From NCBI GenBank assembly GCA_016214845.1, contig JACRMS010000038.1, forward strand, positions 1-62,750: a stretch of DNA of 62,750 bases. Direction: 5' to 3'. The number at the start of each line of letters is the position of its first letter. Within the stretch, counting starts at the first letter, position 1. This stretch comes from Nitrospirota bacterium (lineage in GTDB: Bacteria; Nitrospirota; Thermodesulfovibrionia; UBA6902). The translations under genes and the position numbers were made by a program. The notes under the pieces were generated by a model. It had not been told where the DNA came from and did no database searches. It saw only the letters and a program-made list of their open reading frames with translations. This document shows, piece by piece, positions 46,015 to 54,356 of this stretch.

Positions 46015-46245
46015 TTAAAGCTCTGATTCCCAAACGCTGAATTCTGTCTTGCCGGCAGGATGACGCTCATATCCTTTTTTATGTTTTTTTTCAAGCGCGT
46101 TGATATTCACCTGCTTGATAGCATCCTTCAATGCCTTACGGGTAAAAGCAGAACGCGTTGTTTTTAGTTTTTTAGCAATTATATCAACGGCTGTTATCAG
46201 GTCATCATCTAAGGTCATTTGAATTGTCCTATAAGGTCCTCCCAA
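46015..46245 (-). CDS. Ribbon-helix-helix antitoxin-like protein, orphan
   Basis: 76 residues: strand YRTIQMTLDDDLITAVD, helix KKLKTTRSAFTRKALKD, typical of CopG/MazE-type RHH proteins that bind DNA as dimers. A toxin gene would normally follow downstream on the minus strand, but that position holds the duplicated ccsA end, so the toxin may have been lost. Starts are ambiguous by a few codons. Confidence 0.7.
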   Translation of the reverse strand: MGGPYRTIQMTLDDDLITAVDIIAKKLKTTRSAFTRKALKDAIKQVNINALEKKHKKGYERHPAGKTEFSVWESEL

Positions 46246-46403
46246 TAATGTGGCTCTTTATAGCTAAAAAAACCCACATCATTTCCTGAGTCAATTGGTT
46301 CCCCTTACTCTGTGGTACACACCCCTTAATCCCTCGCTATCTCCCGAAGGGGAGAGGGGAATAAAGAAGTTGCGGGTTCGGGGGCGCTTATTTATAATAG
46401 ACG

Positions 46404-48104
46404 ATGCTGCGGGTGCTCTATATTAAAAACTTCTCCATTATCGATGACGCAAACATAGAGTTCGCTGAAGGGTTTAATGTCCTCACGGGGGAAACAGGCG
46501 CGGGGAAATCCATAATCATTGACGCGCTTTGTCTGGCGCTTGGTGAAAGGGCGACTGCCGAGGCCATCCGCAGCGGTGAGAAGGAGGCGGTTGTTGCCGC
46601 GTTCTTTGATATCTCTCCGCGATTGCTGAACCCTGCCACGCATCAGTTCCTGACAGACTACGGGATCAACATTGATGAGGGTCTTATCCTCAAGAGGATC
46701 GTCTCCGCGCAGGGCAAAAGCCGCGCGTTCGTCAACGGCTCAATGGTGAACGTGCAGACACTTTCCGATATCAGTAAGAGCATCATCGATGTCCACGGAC
46801 AGTACGAGCACCAGTCTCTGCTTTCGTCAGACAATCAGCTTGACCTGCTTGACGCATTCGGCGGGCTGCTTTATGAACGGCAAGAGGTAAAGAACGTTTA
46901 TGAATCAGTGAGCGCCTTGAGACGGCAGATCGAGGAACTCATTCAGCAGGAAAAAGAGAGGGCCCAAAGGCTGGACCTTCTCAAGTATCAAATAAATGAA
47001 ATTGAAACGGCACAATTAAATCCGGGCGAGGAAGAGGAGCTTTCCGGCGAGGTGAAATTCCTGGGCAGCGCGGGCAGGCTTGCAGGACTTGCAAATGAGG
47101 CGTACGATTCCCTTTACTCATCTGATTCCGCCTGCATCGCGGAGCTCTCCCGCATACTGAATTCTCTCCGGGACATTGCGGCCATCGACCCCCGCGCGGA
47201 TGACGCGGTCAAGTCTGTCAAAGACGCGCTCCCCCTGCTTGAGGAGGCGGGATATTTTCTCAGGGACTATAAAGAGAAACTGGACAATGACCCTCAACGG
47301 CTTGAGCAAATACAGGAAAGGCTTGAGCTGATAAAGGGCTTGAAGAGAAAATACGGCGGCAGCATTCAGGAGATTCTCGATTACAAAGATAAAGCCGTTA
47401 TCGAGCTTGAAGCGCTCCAGCATTCCGAGGAAAGACTGGAGACGCTGAAAAAAGAGCTTGAAGAGCTGAAGAAAAGTTTGACTGAAAAGGCGGGGACGCT
47501 TTCAAAAAAGAGAAAGACATCGGCAAAGAAAATAGAAGCGGAGGTTGTGTCCCATCTCTCTGAGCTGTCAATGCCCGACACCAGGTTTTCAATTCACATC
47601 ACGCAGGAAAAAGGCGACGATACCACAGACGGGTTAAAGGCCACGCAAAAGGGAATTGACGGTATTGAGTTTCTAATATCCCCAAATGTCGGTGAAGACC
47701 TCAAACCCTTAGCTAAGATCGCATCCGGCGGAGAGCTTTCAAGGATAATGTTAGCGTTAAAAAGCATCATGGCAAAGGGTGATAACATCCCGGTCCTCAT
47801 ATTTGATGAAATTGACGCGGGTGTAGGCGGCAAGACAGCGGAGAACGTCGGCAGAAAATTGAAGAACCTTTCAGCAAGCCACCAGGTTATTTGCATAACA
47901 CACCTTCCACAGATCGCGTCATACGCGGACAGGCACCTGAAGATTGAAAAGAAGGTCAAGAAGGACAGGACGGTTGTTGAAATAGCCGCTGTTGAGAAAG
48001 ATGAAAGGACCGCGGAGGTTGCGCGGATGCTGGGAGGGGAGATCTCAGAGGTGTCATTAAAACACGCGAAGGAAATGCTGAAGAAGGGCAAAGGGTATAA
48101 ATGA
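46404..48104 (+). CDS. recN: DNA repair protein RecN
   Basis: 566 residues. Walker A VLTGETGAGKSIIIDAL, long central coiled coil (about 165-360), signature IASGGELSRIMLALK and Walker B VLIFDEIDAGVGG. SMC-like ATPase acting early in double-strand-break repair. Starts MLRVLYIKNFSIIDD, the family start. The next 220 bases hold no convincing gene. Confidence 0.96.
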   Translation: MLRVLYIKNFSIIDDANIEFAEGFNVLTGETGAGKSIIIDALCLALGERATAEAIRSGEKEAVVAAFFDISPRLLNPATHQFLTDYGINIDEGLILKRIVSAQGKSRAFVNGSMVNVQTLSDISKSIIDVHGQYEHQSLLSSDNQLDLLDAFGGLLYERQEVKNVYESVSALRRQIEELIQQEKERAQRLDLLKYQINEIETAQLNPGEEEELSGEVKFLGSAGRLAGLANEAYDSLYSSDSACIAELSRILNSLRDIAAIDPRADDAVKSVKDALPLLEEAGYFLRDYKEKLDNDPQRLEQIQERLELIKGLKRKYGGSIQEILDYKDKAVIELEALQHSEERLETLKKELEELKKSLTEKAGTLSKKRKTSAKKIEAEVVSHLSELSMPDTRFSIHITQEKGDDTTDGLKATQKGIDGIEFLISPNVGEDLKPLAKIASGGELSRIMLALKSIMAKGDNIPVLIFDEIDAGVGGKTAENVGRKLKNLSASHQVICITHLPQIASYADRHLKIEKKVKKDRTVVEIAAVEKDERTAEVARMLGGEISEVSLKHAKEMLKKGKGYK

Positions 48105-48327
48105 GTAGATTGTATAAATATTCAGGATTGCTTCAAGTAAAAAGGGAAACCTCTTTCAGGATTTCTATAATCGACAGATTATTTGAAATGTTATCCTCAA
48201 ACAATCTAAGCGGTTTTTATAATTCTGTGCTTAATGCTCTTTACTATCTTCTTCTTAAGAGGTGTCGTATAGAAATTCTGAAACAGGCCCCCCTTTTTGC
48301 AGCAAGACCTGTAAAATTAAGTTCGCT

Positions 48328-48600
48328 ATGAATCCAGTGAAGCCCTCTAATGAGAAGGAGAAGAAGCGCGAGCTCTTCCGCTATCTCGGCGTGGCGAGCA
48401 CGGTCGGGATAAACCTTGTAATTAGCACATTCATCGGTTTTGCGCTCGGCTACTATCTGTTAGACAGATATTTCGGAACGTTCCCGTGGCTTACACTTGT
48501 ATTTACGCTTCTCGGGATTGTTGCGGGGTTTAAATTTTTATTCAGGATAGCGTCAAGGATCAGCAAGGACAATAATGGAGATTCTGAAAAGGGTAATTAA
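48328..48600 (+). CDS. AtpZ-like F0F1 ATP synthase accessory membrane protein
   Basis: 90 residues from ATG 48328. Two membrane helices (NLVISTFIGFALGYYLLDRYFG, split here, and LTLVFTLLGIVAGFKFLF) with a charged N-terminus, the AtpZ/AtpI small-protein pattern. Its end overlaps the next gene by 26 bases. Normally these genes precede atpB and atpE. Confidence 0.75.
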   Translation: MNPVKPSNEKEKKRELFRYLGVASTVGINLVISTFIGFALGYYLLDRYFGTFPWLTLVFTLLGIVAGFKFLFRIASRISKDNNGDSEKGN

Positions 48601-48925
48601 GAAGAGCATTTTCATCATCCTGCCTCTGGCGGCAATCTCATTCTTTATTGAATCACGGAGACTGCCGCTGGGGATTTTGATGGGGTGGTTGTTCGGGATA
48701 TTCAATTTGCGCGCGCTGACGAGGAACGTTGAAGGCCTGCTCGGGCCGGACAAGGCCACAGCAAGGATAGTCGTTTTAAATATGGCGAGATTATTGATGC
48801 TTTTTACCGCGATCTTTTTTCTTGTGTATTACAGGGTTGTAAATGTCATCGGTTTGCTGATAGGATTTACAGTCGTGTTTGCTTTAATTCTTATTGAAGG
48901 ATGGAAAGTTGGGAAAGGGGAATAG
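48575..48925 (+). CDS. ATP synthase subunit I-like membrane protein
   Basis: 116 residues with four hydrophobic segments, for example SIFIILPLAAISFFIES and MARLLMLFTAIFFLVYY. This is the pattern of AtpI-type proteins. No atpB or atpE gene follows; instead there is a repeat and pyrE. Overlap with the AtpZ-like gene supports an accessory pair. Confidence 0.65.
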   Translation: MEILKRVIKKSIFIILPLAAISFFIESRRLPLGILMGWLFGIFNLRALTRNVEGLLGPDKATARIVVLNMARLLMLFTAIFFLVYYRVVNVIGLLIGFTVVFALILIEGWKVGKGE

Positions 48926-48937
48926 AGTCTGTTGGTT

Positions 48938-49000
48938 GTCATTCCGGGCTTGACCCGGAATCCAGTTTTTTCCTCTATATTCCCGCTTTCGAGGGAATGG
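48938..49000. repeat. Copy of the SFPRKRES-type palindromic repeat
   Basis: GTCATTCCGGGCTTGACCCG then GAATCCAG at the left, and ATTCCCGCTTTCGAGGGAAT at the right. Both halves are hairpins and match, in the opposite order, the halves of the element at 52936-53004. Confidence 0.85.
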
Positions 49001-49035
49001 CTAACTTAAGTAAATCCGAAATCATGGAGGAATAA

Positions 49036-49680
49036 ATGCGGAGGTATCGTTCATCAAAGGCAATGAAACAAAGGCTCGTAGAGCTGGTCCTTGAGCGCTC
49101 ATTTAAGTTCACCGAAGAGCCGACCTTCAAGCTCGCATCGGGCAAGATGAGCAATTTCTATTTCAACTGCAAACCGGCAACGCTTAACCCCGAGGGCATG
49201 TTCCTCATCGGCAACCTTTTTTACGGACTGATTAAAAGTAAAAAGAAATGGAATGTTAAAGCCGTTGGCGGGCTTACACTTGGCGCAGACCCGGTTGCCG
49301 ACGCAATAGCCTATACATCGTATTTAAAAGGCGGGCCTTTGGAGGCCTTTGTTGTAAGAAAGACGCCGAAGAAGCACGGGACCATGCTGTGGATAGAGGG
49401 CAATGTGCGGGAAGGCGATAAGGTCTTGATTGTCGAGGATGTTATCACGACCGGCGGTTCTTCAAAAGAGGCCATCCTGAGGGCGAGAGAATGCGGGCTT
49501 AAAGTGATGGGCGTTATCGTGCTCATTGACAGGCAGGAGGGCGGAAGGGAAGAGATAGAGGCAATGGGCCTGCCGATCGAGGTTTTGTTGACGAAGGAAG
49601 AGATTTTTGAGGCCTATAAGAAGACAGGGAAGGGCGCAAAGGAACAAAGTCACAAAGGGACAAAGGTGAAAAAGACTTAG
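49036..49680 (+). CDS. pyrE: Orotate phosphoribosyltransferase
   Basis: 214 residues. TFKLASGKMSNFYFNCKPAT near the N-terminus, GGLTLGADPVADAIAY, and the PRPP loop VLIVEDVITTGGSS. Makes OMP from orotate. GGAGG five bases before ATG 49036. The last ~16 residues (lysine-rich, with SHKGTK) are encoded by one arm of an inverted repeat and are not part of the family. Confidence 0.95.
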   Translation: MRRYRSSKAMKQRLVELVLERSFKFTEEPTFKLASGKMSNFYFNCKPATLNPEGMFLIGNLFYGLIKSKKKWNVKAVGGLTLGADPVADAIAYTSYLKGGPLEAFVVRKTPKKHGTMLWIEGNVREGDKVLIVEDVITTGGSSKEAILRARECGLKVMGVIVLIDRQEGGREEIEAMGLPIEVLLTKEEIFEAYKKTGKGAKEQSHKGTKVKKT

Positions 49681-49711
49681 CGCCTGTGTGCCTTTGCCAC
49701 TTTGTCCCTTC
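49655..49711. repeat. Inverted repeat overlapping the 3' end of pyrE
   Basis: AAGGGACAAAGGTG (49655-49668) and CACTTTGTCCCTT (49699-49711) pair with one bulge. It includes the pyrE stop codon and may act as a transcript end. Confidence 0.7.
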
Positions 49712-49751
49712 AAAAATAAGCATCGATGATGTTTTGATTAAATTTTTTTAT

Positions 49752-49791
49752 TTGACGGCCAAAAGAAAGTTGTTTTAATATGGTTAACCAT
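49752..49791 (+). promoter_or_regulatory. Probable dsr promoter with palindromic operator
   Basis: TTGACG (49752-49757), 17 bases, TTAATA (49775-49780). Immediately after it lies ATGGTTAACCAT (49780-49791), a perfect 12-bp palindrome placed where a repressor or activator would act. Further inverted repeats lie in the 120-base leader: CTAAGA/TCTTAG and CTTGTAACTATACAAG (near 49873). Confidence 0.6.
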
Positions 49792-49911
49792 TTTTTCTAT
49801 TCTACCCCTGAATTGAGAAAAAATACTAAGACCGAAGGGACTCTTAGATTAAAAACACTGTACAAATTTCTCTTGTAACTATACAAGGGCAAAATCAAGA
49901 AGGAGGTATAC

Positions 49912-51096
49912 ATGAGCGGTAAGTACAAAACACCAATGTTGGACGAGCTGGAAAAAGGACCGTGGCCGAGTTTCGTAACAGAAATAAAAAAGGCTGCGAA
50001 GAAAAGCCCGATGGCGGAAGACGAATTGGGCCAGCTTGAAAAGTCATACAGGACAAAACGCGGCTACTGGAAACACGGCGGTATCGTCGGCGTTCTCGGT
50101 TACGGGGGCGGAGTTATCGGAAGATATTCCTCCCTTCCTGAAGAATTTCCCGGCATCGCGCATTTCCACACTGTAAGAATTAACCAGACCAGCGGTTTCT
50201 TCTACACAGCAGAGTCATTAAGAATGATATGTGACATCTGGGACAAGTACGGAAGCGGACTTACCAATGTGCACGGCTCCACAGGCGACCTGGTCCTTCT
50301 GGGAACAACCACAGAAAACCTTGAAGCCATCTTTGCAGAGTATTCATCACGCGGATGGGACCTCGGCGGTTCAGGTTCGGCAATGAGGACACCGAGCTGC
50401 TGCGTAGGACCAGGCCGTTGCGAGTGGTCCAATATCGACACGCTCGATATTACATATGAACTTACACAGGAATTCCAGGATGAACTTCACAGGCCTGCTT
50501 TCCCGTACAAATTCAAGATCAAGACAGCCGGATGCGCCGTTGACTGTGTTGCGGCTATTGCCCGCGCAGACTTGTCCATCATCGGAACATGGAAAGGCAA
50601 TATCCAGATCGATCAGGCTGAAGTGAAGAAATATGCAAGCTCGGGCATGAACATCCAGAAAGAGATTGTGGAAATGTGCCCGACAGAATGCATGAGCTTT
50701 AACGGCAGCGAGTTGAAAATAAATGACGTTGAATGCAACAGGTGCATGCATTGCATAGCTAAAATGACAAAGGCCCTCAGGCCCGGCAAAGAAAAAGGCG
50801 CGACCCTTTTGATGGGCAGCAAGGCCCCTATCGTTGTCGGCTCCCTGCTTTCATGGGTCATCGTTCCCTTTATTAAATTAGAGGCGCCCTACACAGAATT
50901 GAAGACACTCATCCGCAGCATGATCGAATGGTGGGATGATAACGCAAAGCCGAGAGAAAGAATAGGCGAGCTGCTTGAATCAAAAGGCATGAGGCCTTTC
51001 CTTGAGCACATCGGCGTACCACCTCAGCCTCAGCAGGTGAAAGAGCCGAGGAAAGATCCGTTCTTCTTCTGGTCTGAAAGCGATTTCAAAAGATAG
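49912..51096 (+). CDS. dsrA: Dissimilatory sulfite reductase alpha subunit DsrA
   Basis: 394 residues, somewhat short for DsrA. Siroheme/4Fe-4S cysteines: PSCCVGPGRCEW (C164, C170) and TAGCAVDC (C208, C212). An inserted ferredoxin domain carries C256 (CPTEC) and VECNRCMHCIAKM (C275, C278, C281). It reduces sulfite to a DsrC-bound trisulfide with DsrB. First gene after the promoter, AAGGAGG before ATG. dsrC and dsrMK are not in this window. Confidence 0.97.
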   Translation: MSGKYKTPMLDELEKGPWPSFVTEIKKAAKKSPMAEDELGQLEKSYRTKRGYWKHGGIVGVLGYGGGVIGRYSSLPEEFPGIAHFHTVRINQTSGFFYTAESLRMICDIWDKYGSGLTNVHGSTGDLVLLGTTTENLEAIFAEYSSRGWDLGGSGSAMRTPSCCVGPGRCEWSNIDTLDITYELTQEFQDELHRPAFPYKFKIKTAGCAVDCVAAIARADLSIIGTWKGNIQIDQAEVKKYASSGMNIQKEIVEMCPTECMSFNGSELKINDVECNRCMHCIAKMTKALRPGKEKGATLLMGSKAPIVVGSLLSWVIVPFIKLEAPYTELKTLIRSMIEWWDDNAKPRERIGELLESKGMRPFLEHIGVPPQPQQVKEPRKDPFFFWSESDFKR

Positions 51097-51132
51097 ATAA
51101 GTGATTATTAATAAATAAAAGGAGGAATAACA

Positions 51133-52209
51133 ATGGCATTACCCAAAAGACAAACAGACATTGGACCACCAAAATATGATCAGTTCATTCCGCCCGTAAT
51201 AAAGAAGAATTACGGCAAATGGAAATATCATGAAGTATTAAGCGGCGGCACAATGGTCCATGTAGGTGAAAGCGGTGACAAGCTCTTTACCGTAAGATGC
51301 GGTTCACCGAGAATCTTAAGCACTGAAACCATCCGTGAAATCTGTGATCTCGCGGAAAAATACTGTGACGGGTATCTCCGTTTTACAACAAGAAACAACG
51401 TGGAGTTCCTCGTATCAGACCAGAGCAAGCTGGATCCGCTCGTGGCCGACCTGAAGGCAAGAAAATATGCAATCGGCGGAATCGGGCCGAGGATCAGCAA
51501 TATCGTCCATACTCAGGGATGGGTACACTGCCACAGCGCATGTACTGATGCATCCGGATTAGTTAAAGCGATCATGGATGATCTCTTTGAATACTTCACC
51601 ACAAAAGAGCTGCCGAACAAGGTCAGACTCGCAGTTGCATGCTGCGTTAACATGTGCGGCGCGGTCCATTGCTCTGACATAGCGGTTGTTGCCGTGCACA
51701 GGAAAGTGCCGACGATCAATCATGAGATGGTGAATAAGGTATGTGAAATTCCGACAACCATTGCATCATGCCCGACATCGGCGATCAGACCGAATCCGAA
51801 AGACAAATCGGTCATAATCAATGAAGACAAATGCATGTACTGTGGAAACTGTTTCACGGTATGTCCTCCGATTGACATCCACAAGCCGGAAGAAGACGGT
51901 GTTGCAATAGTGATAGGCGGAAAGATAGGGAACCTCAGGACCCCGCCTAAGTTCTCGAAGCTTGCTATCCCGTTCTTTTACAACGAACCTCCAAGGTGGC
52001 CCAAGGTTGTTGCTGCTATCAGGAGCATCCTTGAGACATATGAACAACATGCCAGAAAGCATGAGAGGGTCGGTGAATGGATAGAGAGAATCGGATGGGA
52101 AGGGTTCTTCAACCTTACAGGCATTCAGTTCACCTTCCAGCACATTGACGATTTCACATTCGCAAGAGACACATTCAGGACCACTGCAGCATTTAAGTAT
52201 TCAAAGTAA
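51133..52209 (+). CDS. dsrB: Dissimilatory sulfite reductase beta subunit DsrB
   Basis: 358 residues. Siroheme-cluster cysteines VHCHSACTD (C133, C137) and [14 protein letters not shown] (C170-C180); ferredoxin part [15 protein letters not shown] near 235-247. Partner of DsrA in the alpha2beta2 enzyme. Thirty-six bases after dsrA with GGAGGA. Confidence 0.97.
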   Translation: MALPKRQTDIGPPKYDQFIPPVIKKNYGKWKYHEVLSGGTMVHVGESGDKLFTVRCGSPRILSTETIREICDLAEKYCDGYLRFTTRNNVEFLVSDQSKLDPLVADLKARKYAIGGIGPRISNIVHTQGWVHCHSACTDASGLVKAIMDDLFEYFTTKELPNKVRLAVACCVNMCGAVHCSDIAVVAVHRKVPTINHEMVNKVCEIPTTIASCPTSAIRPNPKDKSVIINEDKCMYCGNCFTVCPPIDIHKPEEDGVAIVIGGKIGNLRTPPKFSKLAIPFFYNEPPRWPKVVAAIRSILETYEQHARKHERVGEWIERIGWEGFFNLTGIQFTFQHIDDFTFARDTFRTTAAFKYSK

Positions 52210-52218
52210 AAATCGTAT

Positions 52219-52247
52219 GTAGGGGCGGGTTTCAAACCCGCCCCTAC
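52219..52247. repeat. Perfect 29-bp palindrome of the GTAGGGGC family
   Basis: GTAGGGGCGGGTTT, a central C, then AAACCCGCCCCTAC: two perfect 14-base arms. It lies between dsrB and dsrD and is followed by an A run, so it is not a plus-strand terminator. Related palindromes lie at 28676, 39452, 45803 and 22440. Confidence 0.92.
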
Positions 52248-52273
52248 AAAAAAAAATAGAAAGAGGTGAGGAT

Positions 52274-52522
52274 ATGGAAACAGCAGAATTACAGGATAAA
52301 ATCTTCGCTTTCATGGAAAAGATGAAGGGCAAAAAGAAACTGAAAGAAAAAGATGTTATCAAGGCGCTTGCGGAAGAGACCGCAGAGGCCCCTGATAATG
52401 TAAAAAAAGCCCTTCGCGGAATGATTGATATCGGCAGACTCATGTATTCTTACGGCGGCGGAGCCAGTTCAGTGGAGATCCCGAGCGAAGAATACTTGAG
52501 GGAAAAAGGCCTCATTAAGTAG
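52274..52522 (+). CDS. dsrD: DsrD, small winged-helix dsr protein
   Basis: 82 residues with KKKLKEKDVIKALAEETAEA and KKALRGMIDIGRLMYSYGG, the winged-helix pattern of DsrD. DsrD is an allosteric activator of sulfite reduction and its presence is taken as a mark of reductive (not oxidative) use of DsrAB. AGAGGTGAG ribosome site. Confidence 0.95.
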   Translation: METAELQDKIFAFMEKMKGKKKLKEKDVIKALAEETAEAPDNVKKALRGMIDIGRLMYSYGGGASSVEIPSEEYLREKGLIK

Positions 52523-52628
52523 ATCATTGAGACAATAAGTCATTAAGTTATTAACGATCCAGTAAAAGAAATATAATAACTTAGTTGATAACGGATGCAG
52601 CAAATCTATACTTACACTTAATAACTCA

Positions 52629-54170
52629 ATGACTGAATCAGTTAGTTACTCAATACCAAGGATAGTTGTTTCCGGTCTTCGGGGGGGGAGCGGAAAGACT
52701 ATCCTTTCTTTATGCCTTGTCGCATTACTAAGGAAAAAAGGTTTAACAGTTACTCCCTTCAAAAAAGGCCCCGATTATATTGACGCGGGCTGGCTGGCAA
52801 AGGCTGCTGGCGTATCATGCTACAACTTAGACCTGTTCATGATGTCTCCTGAACAAGCGCTACAGTCGTTTATAGAGCATACGTCCCAGATATGCGCGAG
52901 AAAAAAATTTACAAATGATAATAAAAGCACTGAGGCGTCATTCCCGCGAAAGCGGGAATCCAGAGAATTAAAAGACTGGATTCCGGGTCAGGCCCGGAAT
53001 GACGGCATGAAGAATACAACTATATCCTCAACGCACATCGCTGTCATCGAGGGCAACCGGGGACTATATGATGGGGTTGACCATGAAGGCACTTACAGCA
53101 CGGCAGAGCTTGCCAAGCTGTTAAACGCACCGGTGATACTAATTGTTGATTGCACCAAAGCCACCAACACAGTTGCCGCTATGGTTTTAGGCTGTCAGAA
53201 GATGGATGAAAAAGTCCCCATCGGCGGCGTTGTCCTGAACAGGGTAGCAACCGCCAGACAGGAGTCGGTGATCAGGAAGGCAATAAATGAGAGGTGCGGC
53301 CTGCCTGTTGTCGGCGTAATACCAAGACTGAAGAATGACCCGTTTCCCGAAAGACACATGGGGCTCACTCCATTTCAGGAGACCAAAGGCGTTGAAGAAT
53401 CACTCGCCCTTGTCGCTGAGATCGGGGAGAAGTATATTGACATTGACAGTGTGTTGAAGATTGCTAACGAGGTTGCACCGCTGGGGATTTTTACTAACCC
53501 CCAACCCCCAACCCCCAACCCCGCTTCTGTTAAGATCGGCATTATCCGCGACTCCGCGTTTCAATTTTACTATCAGGAGAATTTTGAGGAGCTTGAAAAA
53601 AGAGGCGCGAGCCTGATAGAGGTGAGTCCTCTGAGAGAAACCAAACTCCCTGATATCGATGCCCTGTATATCGGCGGCGGGTTCCCTGAGACACACGCGA
53701 TCGCCCTGGCTGAAAATGTGGGCTTCAGGAACGCGCTTTACAGCGCAATCCAGAACGGGCTTCCGGTATATGCCGAGTGCGGCGGTCTAATGTATCTTGG
53801 CAAGGGCCTTATTTTAGATAACAAGACGTACCCCATGGTGGGCGCTCTGCCGGTAGTGTTTGATTTAGAGAGAAGACCGCATGCGCACGGTTATACAATT
53901 GTTGAGGTTGAAAAAACAAACCCGTTCTATCAGGTTGGAACAGTTCTCAAAGGGCATGAATTTCACTATTCGCGGGTGATCGAAATAGAGAAAGATAAAA
54001 TACACTTTGCTTTCAGAATGAAGCGTGGCAAAGGAGTTGTTGATAATGAAGACGGGTTGTGCTATAAAAATGTATTCGCAACGTACACTCATCTTCACGC
54101 CATCGGCGCGCCTGAGTGGGCTGATGGGCTGATCAAATGCGCGGTTAAATTTTGCGCAGATAGAAAATAA
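52629..54170 (+). CDS. dsrN: Cobyrinate a,c-diamide synthase-type amidase of the dsr cluster (DsrN, siroheme amidation)
   Basis: 513 residues. P-loop GLRGGSGKTILSL (17-30), DxVEG-like VIEGNRGLYDGVD, and a type-I glutamine amidotransferase domain with catalytic Cys384 (YAECGGLMYLG) and late His (LHAIGAPEW). In dsr clusters this homologue of CbiA amidates siroheme. Two insertions are visible: a repeat-derived segment (103-126, SFPRKRESRELK...) and a CCCCCAA-repeat linker (about 290-298). The reading frame is intact through both. Confidence 0.9.
   Translation: MTESVSYSIPRIVVSGLRGGSGKTILSLCLVALLRKKGLTVTPFKKGPDYIDAGWLAKAAGVSCYNLDLFMMSPEQALQSFIEHTSQICARKKFTNDNKSTEASFPRKRESRELKDWIPGQARNDGMKNTTISSTHIAVIEGNRGLYDGVDHEGTYSTAELAKLLNAPVILIVDCTKATNTVAAMVLGCQKMDEKVPIGGVVLNRVATARQESVIRKAINERCGLPVVGVIPRLKNDPFPERHMGLTPFQETKGVEESLALVAEIGEKYIDIDSVLKIANEVAPLGIFTNPQPPTPNPASVKIGIIRDSAFQFYYQENFEELEKRGASLIEVSPLRETKLPDIDALYIGGGFPETHAIALAENVGFRNALYSAIQNGLPVYAECGGLMYLGKGLILDNKTYPMVGALPVVFDLERRPHAHGYTIVEVEKTNPFYQVGTVLKGHEFHYSRVIEIEKDKIHFAFRMKRGKGVVDNEDGLCYKNVFATYTHLHAIGAPEWADGLIKCAVKFCADRK
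52936..53004. repeat. Palindromic repeat inserted in frame inside dsrN
   Basis: 69 bases (23 codons). Left hairpin TCATTCCCGCGAAAGCGGGA, right hairpin ATTCCGGGTCAGGCCCGGAA, outer ends CGTCATTCC and GGAATGACG inverted. The frame reads SFPRKRESRE and WIPGQARND. Confidence 0.93.
53496..53522. repeat. CCCCCAA heptamer repeat within dsrN
   Basis: AACCCCC repeated almost four times, coding the linker NPQPPTPNP between the two dsrN domains. The opposite strand has four G4-G5 runs and could form a G-quadruplex. Confidence 0.9.
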
Positions 54171-54356
54171 ACCTCACATTCCTGAAAAATTTCCTTGACC
54201 AACCGAAAGAGATTATGTTTTAATTATCCAACCAACCTGTTTTGAATTGTTTGCATTCGGTAAAAAAGTGGGCTCAAAAGAGATGTTCTTTATTTAAAAG
54301 CTTTATCTTTTGACGAGAGTAAAGCAGAAGCTTTTTATCAAAAGTCGGTTATTTAT

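Noticed and set aside
45935-46024. 30-codon plus-strand frame beginning MNLFRSSLAGLL
   Set aside because: Short, without ribosome site, and runs into the antisense of the RHH gene; likely chance.
48101-48331. 76-residue frame overlapping the recN stop
   Set aside because: No ribosome site, no motif, and it overlaps the start of the AtpZ-like gene; codon use is unlike its neighbours. Weakly possible.
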